A DNA stretch of 35,031 bases, taken from contig CAIWDF010000213.1 of assembly GCA_903911435.1 (NCBI GenBank), positions 1-35,031 of the forward strand, in the 5' to 3' direction. Numbering within the stretch: the stretch's first letter is position 1; the number at the start of each line of letters is the position of its first letter. Positions 15,670-27,600 of this stretch are shown here, piece after piece. A model generated the notes under the pieces. That model was given only the letters and a program-made list of their open reading frames with translations. It did no database searches and had not been told where the DNA came from. Source of the stretch: an uncultured Bacteroidota bacterium. Lineage in GTDB: Bacteria > Bacteroidota > Bacteroidia > 2-12-FULL-35-15. Both the position numbers and the translations under genes were made by a program.

Positions 15670-18600
15670 TTACCTCAAAATAGTCAATGGCCCTGTTAAT
15701 GCATCAGGGAACAGCGGGTCGTTTAAATTGATAATGTAATAATACGTACCTACAGGCAATGGTTTACCTTTAAAAGTACCGTCCCATTTATCGTGATATC
15801 CAACTGACTGAAACAATAATTCTCCCCAACGATTGTAAACTTCAACCGTACAGTTCGGATACCGTTCGATGTAATCGATTTGCCATAAATCATTCGCACC
15901 ATCATTGTTTGGCGAAAATCCACTACCAAACACTATCGTTGGTGACACAGTCACCAAAACAGCATCCGATGCAATACAGCCTTCTGCAGAGGTCACCATT
16001 ACCGTGTAAACAGTGGTTAGTTCTGGTGTAGCGGTTGGGTTCGCAAGAGCCGAATCGTTAAGACCTACATAAGGACTCCAATAATATATAGCACCCGAAG
16101 GTCCTGTTGGTGAACCACCAAGTACTGTACTTGCACCTTGTATGATGACCACGTCTTGGCCTGCATTCACCACAGGTAATGGATTGGCAGTTACCATCAC
16201 CGTATCGCGAGTAGAACAACCTGTAGCATTACTAACTTCTAAATAATAGCCATTGATTCCACTAGTTGGGGTCACACTCGTTGTCGCTGTATTTGCAATA
16301 CTCGAATTAGGTAATTGGAACCATTGATAAGTAGCTATGTTGCCAGTACTTGCATTACCATTTAAAATCACCGAACCAGGTTGGCAGAAGGTTGTGTCTG
16401 CTCCAGCATTGGCTGAAATGATAGGGTCGAGAGTGACATTGATGGTGTCTTGATCAATACAACCAAGTCCATTATCAACCACAACATAATATGTGGTGGT
16501 AGCACCAATTGGTGGATTCACTGTAACAGAAACTCCTGTACCGATTGAATTAGCAGGTACCTGATACCATTGATACGAAACAGCATTCAAACTCGAACTA
16601 GCATTCAATATTACATTCGGAGTTTGGCAGATGGTCGTATCATTACCTGCATGAGCTATAGGTAAGGCAATTACGGTTACATTCACCGTATCTGTATTCG
16701 AACAAATTGTTCCATTATCCACTACAACATAATATGAGGTGATACCTAAAATCGGTGTAACAGAAACCGCGGCTGCGCTACCAACTAGTGTATTGCTTGG
16801 TAATTGATACCAATTATATCCCGTGCCATTCAAACTTGTTGTAGCATTTAGGGTATATGTCGCACCTATACAAATTGTCGTATCGTTGCCTGCATGGGCT
16901 GTAATGCCTGGGTAAACAATATAATTCACTGTATCATTATTTGCACAAACTCCATTACTTACCACAACATAGTATTGTGTATTCACTCCTACCGCTGGAT
17001 TGATGGTGATTGTAGCCGTTGTTCCAAGGCTTGTGTTAGTTGGTATTTGGAACCATTCATAGCTCACAGCATTTACACTTGTAGTTGCATTCAGTGTTAC
17101 ACTTCCTGGAACACATAGAATTGAATCATTACCTGCATGAGCTACAGGTAATGCAATTGCTGTCACATTCACCGTATCTGTATTCGTGCAAATTGTTCCA
17201 TTATCTACCACAACATAATATGAGGTGATGCCTAAAATCGGTGTAACAGAAACCGTGGCTGCATTACCAACTAGTGTATTGCTTGGTAGTTGATACCAAT
17301 TATATCCCGTGCCATTCAAACTAGTTGTAGCATTTAGGGTATATGTTGCACCTACACAAATTGTCGTATCGTTGCCTGCATGGGCTGTAATGCCTGGGTA
17401 AACAATATAATTCACTGTATCATTACTCGTACAAACTCCATTACTTACCACAACATAGTATTGTGTATTCACCCCTACCGGTGGATTGATGGTGATTGTA
17501 GCCGTTGTTCCTAGGCTTGTGTTTGTTGGTATTTGGAACCATTCATAGCTCACAGCATTTATACTTGTTGTTGCATTCAATGTAACGCTACCAGGAACAC
17601 ATAGAATTGAATCATTACCTGCATGGGCTACAGGTAAGGTAATTGCTGTCACATTCACCGTATCTGCATTCGTACAAATTGTTCCATTATCTACCACAAC
17701 ATAATATGATGTGATGCCGAAACCCGGAGTAACCGAAACCGTGGCTGCATTACCAACAAGTGTATTGCTTGGTAATTGATACCAATTATATCCTGTAACA
17801 TTCAAACTCGTTGAAGCATCTAAGGAAAATGTTGAGCCAACACAAATAGTCGTATCATTGCCTGCATGGGCTGTCAGAATTGGATTTACAATAATATTAA
17901 CAGTGTCATTGGAAGCACATCCACTGCTATTTGCAATGACTAGATAATAACTTGTGGTTCCAACATTTGGAAAAACGGTAACAGTATCATTTGAACTTAT
18001 ACTTGTATTGCTAGGAATTTGAAACCATTCGTAACTTGAGGCATTAATACTTGTACCTCCATCCAAAAGTACAGCAGTAGGTTGACATATGAAAACATCA
18101 TTACCTGCATGAGATGTTGGTAAAGGAGTGGATGTCACCACAACGGTATCTTTGTCACTACAACCTGTGCCATTATCAACTATTACGTAATAACTTGTTG
18201 TGCCTGTTGGTGGAGTTACAGAAACGGTTGAAGTATTTCCAACACTTGTATTCCCAGGGATTTGAAACCACTGAAAATTAACCCCATTTAAGCTATTTAA
18301 AGCACTTAGTGTTATTGCACCTAGATTACAGAAAGTTGTATCATTTCCTGCATTAGCAATAACTGTTTGCGCTGGATTCACGTTGATCGTATCTGAGAAG
18401 GTACACAAATGCGTATCAGTAACAGTTATCGTGAATGTTCCTGGAGGCAATAAGCTAATATCCTCTGTTGTTGCTGTTGACCCACCACTCCACTGATAAG
18501 TGTATCCTGGACTACCTCCACTCACTGTGATGTCGATAGCTCCATCAGAGAGAGTATTACAACTTGGGTTGGTAACTACACTCGCGATTGTTAATTGTGG

Positions 18601-21600
18601 AGGAGTCATGATGTTGGTCGTTTGATTCACACTACATCCATGTGCATCGGTTACTGTTACCGTAAACGATCCTACAGATAAACCAACTGCAGTTATTCCG
18701 TTTCCTCCCATCGGAGCCCAAGAGAAAGTATATGGCAAAGTTCCTCCAGAAGGCACAGCAGTGATTGTTCCATTTCCACTTCCACTACATGTTGGATTTT
18801 GAATATTGGCTAAACTTAATCCAATGGCAGAAGGTTGGCTAATTGTTGCATTTGCAATAGTAACACATCCATTGTTGCCCGTTACTTGTACCACATAATT
18901 ACCTACACACAAGTTTGTGGCAATAGGTCCTCCCGTTGGCGGTACATTATTCCAAACATATGAATATGGTGGCACTCCATTTGATGCCACAACAGTAGCT
19001 GTCCCATCACAAGTTCCATTGCAACTCGCTGGAGTAGTGTTCACAGTCAATAATGGACCAGATTGGCTATTCAAAGGAATGACAACATTTTGTGTGCAAC
19101 CGTTTGAACAAGTAAGATTAACACTATATACACCTGCACATAAATTGGTCAATGACAAAGATGATGATCCTGTATTCCAAAGTACACTTACAATTCCTGC
19201 ACATCCTGTTGGATTTATTGAAACACTTCCATCGCATGCGCCACAACTTGGGGCAGAGAATGATGGATTTGCCAACATTGAAGCAGGTTGTGTTATGACC
19301 ACCGAATCAATCAACGAACAACCATTCGCATCTGTAATTTGTACAAAATAAGTTCCTGCGCAAAGATTCGACAATGTTGATGTGGTTTGACCTCCTTGAA
19401 TCCAATTGTAAGTATATGGTGCAACTCCTCCAATAGGTGAAATTCCTGTAACCGCACCATCACATAAACCAAAACAAGTAACATTGGATGAATTAATCAG
19501 AGCACTTGTTGGTCCTGAAACATTGCTTACAGGTACTGAAATCACTGCATTGCATCCAATGGCATCGGTGATGCTAACCGAATACAATCCTACACAAAGA
19601 TTGCTTATAGACGAAGTGTTCTGTCCATTACTCCAAATATAATTATACATCCCAGTTCCTCCAGTTGGTGTAGCTGCTATCTGCCCATTACAAACCCCGC
19701 ATGTGGCATCTGTCACCGCAGCATTAGCAACTACTGGTGGTGTGGCGGAAATGGTAGTATTTAAAGTGGTATTACATCCTAAGGCATCTGTAATAGTTAC
19801 TGAATAATCACCCGCACAAAGAGCAGATGCTGTATCGTTTGTTTGTCCTAATGGGTCGTTCCATTGAGTTAGATAAGGTGGGGTTCCAGAAGTAACGGTA
19901 ATATAAGCCATACCTGTACAAGCATTCGAACAGGAAATTGTATTCTGATTAATGGTCGCGACAATTGGTGCTGATTGTCCAATTACAAATGTATCTATCT
20001 GTGTACAATTGTTCGCATCTGTAATAGTCAATGTATATGAACCTTGACATAAAGATGTAATCGTTGGAGTACCTTGTCCTATTGGATTTCCTGGCGCCCA
20101 ACTGTAAGAATATCCAATTGTTCCTCCTGTAGGAGCAACACTGATAGAGCCATTGCATAAACCACCACATGTTGTATTTGTTATCGTTTCATTTGCAACA
20201 ATAGGTGTAGGTTGATTGATGGTTACAGGGCTAAAGTGTACGCAATTATTAGCATCTGTAACTTGTACCAAATAGCTTCCTGCACACAAGTTGATTGCTG
20301 TTGCATTCGCAGTATTGGTTGGAGGATTGTTCCAAACAAAACTATACGGTGCTAAACCTCCAATTGGGTTCACTGTGCCCGATCCATTACAAACAGAATT
20401 ACATGAAGCATCAGTTGTTACTACCGTTTCACCACTCGGACCAGAAGAGTTATTCATTGGAATAACAAAAGTAGAATCGCAACCATGAAAATCCGTTACC
20501 GTCACATTATATATTCCTGCACAAATACTCGTACCATTTGGTGTACCTTGTCCTGTAACAGCAGGGCTCCAATTATAAGTATAAGGCGCTGTACCAGTGG
20601 TAGGAGTCAGGTTAATGGTCCCATTGCATGAACCACAACTAGCAGGTGTGCTACCAATCACAACATCAATAGCAGCTGCAGGATTAACAGTGATGTTCTG
20701 AGTAGATGTACAATTATTAATATCTGTAACCGTTACAGAATAAACTCCAGGACAAAGGTTACTTAAGGTTTGACTAGCGGAGATAACTGGTGTCCACGAA
20801 TAGGTATAACCAGGTGTTCCGCCTAATGGAGTAGCCGTTGCACTTCCATTACACAATCCTGTACAAGTTGGAGGAGTTGAACTAACATTCGCGTTTAATA
20901 TTGGTGGATCTACGATGTTTATGATTTGTGTTGCAGTACAATTAAGTAAATCAGTAACTGTAACCGTATAGCTTCCTGCACATAAATTATTTATTGTTTG
21001 CGAGTGAATATTTCCAGGCATCCATGTATAATTATATGGTGGTGTACCTCCTGTTGGGCTAGCTATTGCAGTTCCATTGCACAAACCATTACAAGTAGGC
21101 AAAGTAAATGTTGCAGTTGGGCTTATCGCGATTGGTTGAGTAATGACAACTGGTGCAGGTGAAGAAGAACATCCATTTGCGTCTACAACTGTTGCCGTGT
21201 AAGTACCTGCACACAAACCACTCGCAGTTGGAGTAAGAATATTTCCTGGATTCCAAACATAACTATAAGGTTGTGTACCTCCATTTGCCGAAACAATGGC
21301 TGTTCCATTACACAAGTTGTTACACGATATATTAAGATGCGAAGTTGTTGTGGTTAATAAAGCTGGTTCTGTAATCACTACCGTATCTTTGGCGATACAA
21401 GAATGTGCATCTGTAACCGTAACGATGTATTGATTTGGACAGAGATTGACAAGATTAGGTGTAATGGATGGCCCATTTGACCAAGAATAGGTATAAGCTG
21501 GTGTTCCTCCAGCAACAGTAGCCGTGGCAGTTCCATTACAAACTCCATGACACAAATCGTTTGTTGAACTTAGCGTGACAACTAAGAGTGGTGGGGATGT

Positions 21601-24600
21601 AATGGTATAAACTCTATTAATACTACAATTATTAGCATCTGTAATAGTTACTGAATAAGTACCCGCGCAGAGATTGTTGATGGATGAAGTGGATTGACCT
21701 CCAGGTAACCAAGCATACGAATAAGTTCCTGTGCCTCCAGTAGGAGCTAAAGAGATACTTCCATTGCACGAATTATTGCAATTAGTGTTCACGATTGTTG
21801 GATGAGCCAACATTAATATAGGATTTGTAAGAGTTACATTGCTCAATGAAACACATCCAACTGCATCCGTAACTTGAACGATATACGTATTTGGGCAAAG
21901 GGAAGAAATAGCTGAAGTACCATTTCCAATTGGGTTACCAGGTGTCCAGTTATAGGTATAGCCACCTGCACCACCCGTAGCAACTACTGATGCACCTCCA
22001 TCACATAAACCATTACAACTTATAGGTGTGGTAGAAGTTGTCAGTGTAGGTCCTGCTGGACTAGCTAACGAATAATTAAAATTATAAGTACAACTTGCCG
22101 CATCTGTTATGGTTAGTGTATAGGCACCAAGAGCCAAGTTTGTTATCGTTGACGTTCCTTGTCCTGTTGGATTTCCTGGCCCCCATGAATACGAGTAACC
22201 TCCTGCCCCACCTGATGGAGTAACCGTAATACTACCATTGTTCAGAATACAACTAGCAACAATTATCGTTGCATTATCATTTACTGTTGTTGGCTGTGTG
22301 ATGGTAGCTTGACCCGTATTGGTACAACCATTCGCATCTGTTACAGTCACTAGATAAGTTCCTGAACACAAGTTGGAAATGGTTGGTGTTACTTCCGAAA
22401 GCGCAGTGAGCCACTGATACGAGTAGACTCCCGTTCCTCCCGTTGGCATTGCAGTTGCTGTTCCATCACAAACTCCATTACAACTAGCATTTGTAACCGA
22501 AGTGTTTACACTAAGTTGAGGAGGATTAACAAAAGTTACGGTTGCGGTATTAAAACAACCTACCGCATCTGTCACTTTTACAGTATACGTTCCTGCACAC
22601 AAACCATTCACCGATTGAGTAAAAAATGGTCCTGTTGGTCCTGTCCATAAATATGAATATGGAGGATTCCCTCCTGATGCATTTGCTGTTGCTGTACCAT
22701 TGCATGAACCAAAACAACTCAGTGTCGTATTGGTAGTTGTTACAATGATATTAATATTCTGAAAAATAGTTACCGTATCCGTTGCACTGCAATTATGACT
22801 ATCGGTAACAGTTACCGTGTACGTAATATTTGGACATAATCCTGTTGCTGTTGCAGCAGACTGACCAGTTGGCATCCACAATATGGTATAAGGACCAGTT
22901 CCTCCTGCTGGAACTACGGTTGCAGTTCCATTACAAATATTACAACTATTCGTTTTATTGGTAATAGGCGAAATAAGTACTGATGGTTGAGTAATAGTTA
23001 CAGGTTGAGTAGATATACACGAATTAAAATCGGTAACAATTAAGTTATAAGTTCCTGCACATAGATTAGTGATTGTATTGGTTCCATCACCCACTGGACT
23101 ACCTGGTGTCCAGTTAAAAGAATACGGGGCAACACCTCCAATAGGTGCAGAAGTAGCCGAACCATCACAAGCGCCATGACAAGACACATTATTTACGATA
23201 CTAGGATTTCCTAATAGTTGTGGAGGTTGAGCAATGGTAATGGTGTTGGTAACGGTACAATTATGTGCGTCAGTAACAGTAACTGTATAGGTACCTGAAC
23301 AAAGATTGGTTATGGAGGAAGTTGTTTGTCCTCCTGGTAACCATAAGTATGAATACCCCGGTGTTCCACCACCTGCTGTTGCACTTGCAGTACCATTGCA
23401 CAATCCAAAACAAGTGACATCAGTAGAAGTGGTTGAAAGGGTAAGAATTGGAGGTTCTGTAATGGTAACACTACTTGAAGCAAGACAACCATGTGCATCA
23501 GTAATATTTAAATTATAAGTGCCAACACATAATGAAGAGATAACCGATGTACCATTCCCCGCTAGAACACCTGGTGACCAAACGAATGTATATGCAGGTG
23601 TACCACCTGTTACAGTTGCTGCTGCTGTTGAATTACAATCTCCATGACACATCAACAGTGTTGGAGAAATGGATACATTTAATACATTTGGTTGGGTAAT
23701 GGTTACCGACACATTAGCTGCACAACCATTCGCATCATGGATATTGATGGTATAAGCACCCGCTGTCAACCCATTAAACGTACCACTAACTAAGAAATTT
23801 ATTCCATCGATAGAGTAAGTGTAACTTGGCGTTCCATTACTACCAGAAACCGTCACACTACCTGTACTACCTCCGTTACAAAGCACATTGGTTTGTGACG
23901 TAATACTTCCTGTGAGGGCAATAGGTTGAGTGATGGTAACAGGAACAGTTATCGTACAACCGTTAACATCCTTAATAGTTACTGTATACACACCTGCTGA
24001 TAAACCACCAAAAATGTTACTTACTTGAAAGGTGATACCATTTATTGAATACGTATATCCGGGTGTACCGCCACTACCAGCAACGGTTACACTTCCAGTA
24101 TTGCCTCCATTACAGAGCACATTGGTTTGTGAAGTAATGCTTCCAGTGAAGGCACTAGGTTGTGCGATAGTAACCGCAACGGTAGTTGTACAGCCATTTG
24201 CATCTTTCACGGTGATGGTATAGCTTCCTGCAGCTAATCCACAAAAGGTTCCACTTGCTTGAAAAACAATTCCGTTTTGTGAGTAAGTATATCCTGATGT
24301 ACCGCCACTACCAGCAACGGTTACACAACCTGTGCTTGCACCAAAACAAAGCACATTGGTTTGTGAACTGATGCTTCCCGATACCACTGTAGCTGGTTCT
24401 GTTATGGTAACACCAAGGGTTGTTGTACATCCGTTCGCATCTTTCACCGTGATGGTATAGGTGCCTGCTGCCAATCCTCCAAAAGTTCCACTTGCAACAA
24501 ACGTAATTCCATCAATAGAATATGTATATCCTGGAGTACCATTCGTTCCTGTTACGGTTACGCTTCCTGTACTTCCGCCTTTACAAAGCACATTGGTTTG

Positions 24601-27600
24601 CGAATTAATGATACCCGCTACCGCAGTAGCAGGTTGTGTAATGGTAACTGAAACCGTTGAAGTACATCCATTGGCATCTTTTACAGTTATGGTATATACT
24701 CCTGCAATCAAATTACTAAAGGTACCACTTACTTGAAAGGTGATTCCATCTATCGAATACGTATACCCAGGAGTTCCATTTGCCCCTGCCACTGTAACAC
24801 TGCCCGTATTCGCTCCCCTGCAAAGCACATTGGTTTGGGAGGTAATGCTTACTGTTACTGATATGGGTTGACTTATTGTTACAGGAACGGTAACAATACA
24901 ATTATTTGCATCTTTAATAGTAATCGTATAACTACCTGCAGCTAGACCATTAAAAGTACTACTTGCTTGAAACGTAATTCCATTAATTGAATAAGTATAT
25001 CCTGGTGTACCTCCACTACCGGCAACAGTTACACTTCCGGTATTACCTCCATTACAAAGCACATTGGTTTGTGATGTAATGCTTCCAGTAAATGCACTTG
25101 GTTGTGTGATGGTAACTGCAACGGTAGTTGTACAACCATTCGCATCTTTCACAGTGATGGTGTAACTTCCTGCAGCTAATCCACAAAATGTTCCACTGGC
25201 TTGAAAAACAATTCCGTTTTGTGAGTAGGTATATCCCGGTGTACCACCACTACCTGCTACCGTTACACAGCCTGTGCTAGCACCAAAACAAAGCACATTG
25301 GTTTGGGAGCTGATGTTTCCAGATACTACTGTAACTGGTTCTGTTATGATAACACTAACGGTTGTTGTACATCCATTGGCATCTTTCACCGTGATGGTAT
25401 ACGTTCCTGCTGCCAACCCTCCAAAAGTTCCACTTGCAACAAATATAATTCCATCACTAGAATAAGTATATCCAGGTGTACCATTTGTTCCTGTTACGGT
25501 TACACTTCCTGTGCTTCCGCCTTTACAAAGCACATTGGTTTGTGAACTAATGATTCCTGCTACAGCTGTTGCTGGTTGAGTGATGGTAACCGATACGGTT
25601 GTGGTACATCCATTGGCATCTTTCACTGTTACTGTGTAAACACCTGCAAGCAAACTACTGAAGGTACCACTTACTTGGAAGGTGATTCCATTGATGGAAT
25701 AGGTATAACCAGGTGTACCATTTGCTCCAAGCACCGTAACACTTCCTGTATTGGCTCCCCTACAAAGCACATTGGTTTGTGAGGTAATACTTCCCGTAAC
25801 TGCCGATGGTTGAGTGATGGTAGCACTTACAGTTACCGTACAACCATTCGAATCTTTTATCGTTATGGTATAGGTGCCTGCTATTAATCCACTAAAGGTG
25901 CTACTTCCTTGAAACGTAACTCCATTGATAGAATATGTATAACCAGGCGTTCCTCCACTGCCCGCAACAGTTACACTTCCTGTATTTCCATTATGACAAA
26001 GTACATTCACTTGTGATACGACAGAACCCGTTAGTACTGGCGGTTGGGTAATGGTAACCGGAACTGTGGCAGTGCAACCATTTGCATCTTTCACCGTGAT
26101 GGTATAACTTCCTAAAGCTAATCCATTAAATGTTCCGCTGGCTTGAAACGTTACTCCGTTCAACGAATAAGTATAACCCGGTGTGCCTCCATTGCCTGCA
26201 ATGGTCACTGTTCCTGAGCTGCCTCCGAAACAAAGCACATTGGTTTGTGCACTAATATTACCCGAAACCACAGTAGCTGGTTCGGTTATGGTAACATCAA
26301 CGGTTGTGGTACATCCATTCGCATCTTTCACTGTGATGGTATACGTTCCTGCTGCTAATCCTCCAAAAGTTCCACTTGCAACAAATGTAATTCCATCAAT
26401 AGAATACGTATAACCTGGTGTGCCATTCGTTCCTGTCACGGTTACACTTCCAGTGCTTCCACCTTTGCAAAGTACATTGGTTTGTGCACTGATAATTCCT
26501 GCCACAGCAGTTGCTGGTTGAGTAATGGTCACCGAAACGATAGCCGTACATCCATTGGCATCTTTCACCGTGATGGTATACGTACCTGCTGCTAAACTAC
26601 CGAATGTACCGGATGGTTGAAAAGTAACTCCATTGATTGAATAGGTATAACCCGGAGTGCCATTTGCTCCTGCTACGGTAACACTTCCTGTACTTGCACC
26701 TCGACACAGAACATTTGTCTGTGAGGTAATAGAACCTGTAACGGCTGTAGGTTGCGTGATGACGGTATCGAAGGTGGTGGTACAATTGTGTGAATCGGTG
26801 ATGGTACACGTATACGTACCTGCACAAAGATTGGTAACCGATGGTGTGCCATCGCCTGTTGGGTTTCCTGGTGTCCAATTAAAACTATATGCTGCTGTAC
26901 CACCCGAAGGTGTTACGGTTGAAGCTCCATTGCATATTCCATGACAGGTTAGATTGGTTGCTGTTCCATTAGCTACTAGTGGAGCTGGTTCGGTAACTAC
27001 AATGGTGGTAGTGGCCGAACAACCTCTCGAATCAGTTACTCCAACGGTATAAGTACCTGCACAAATATTGTTGGCAATATCACTGTTAATAGCTCCAGGA
27101 GTCCATGTATAGGTATAAGGAAAGGTTCCTCCTGTAGCATCTACCGAAGAAGTAGCATTGCAAAGTCCATTACAAGTTGGAGGTGTAGTGCTCAATTCAT
27201 AATCAAACAATACAGCGGGTTCCGCTATTTGAATGGAACAAAAACAGAATAGATGCGAAACATTATCTGTAACTTTTACAGTATATGTTCCAGCACATAA
27301 ACCCGTAACGGCCGTAGTGCCTTGCCCTGCAGGATTTCCAGGACTCCAAACATAAGTATAACTTCCCGAACCTCCGGTAACCGACACTACCGAAGCAGTT
27401 CCGTTGCACGACCCATTACAAGCAATGTTGGCTCCTGTTAAGGTAATTACCAAATTGGCCGAACAAGCAGTGCCCGAAGGGGTACAGAAGGTAGTGAGTG
27501 GTGCAAAGTTTCCGTAATTTAAATTTCCTCTTCGAAAATGATCGAGTCCAATTCCTTGTTCGAAAATAAGACGAGAGGAAGCTGGTGTAAAGTTTAAGTT

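Noticed and set aside
18917-19351. 144-residue plus-strand gene inside the adhesin
   Set aside because: It is an antisense shadow of the SprB repeats. Other antisense frames over the repeats have the same composition, and none has a start context or known domain.
23695-26754. Intergenic satellite or assembly chimera
   Set aside because: The repeats keep one open frame throughout with exact multiples of three and graded divergence, so they are coding; copy number could still be affected by assembly.
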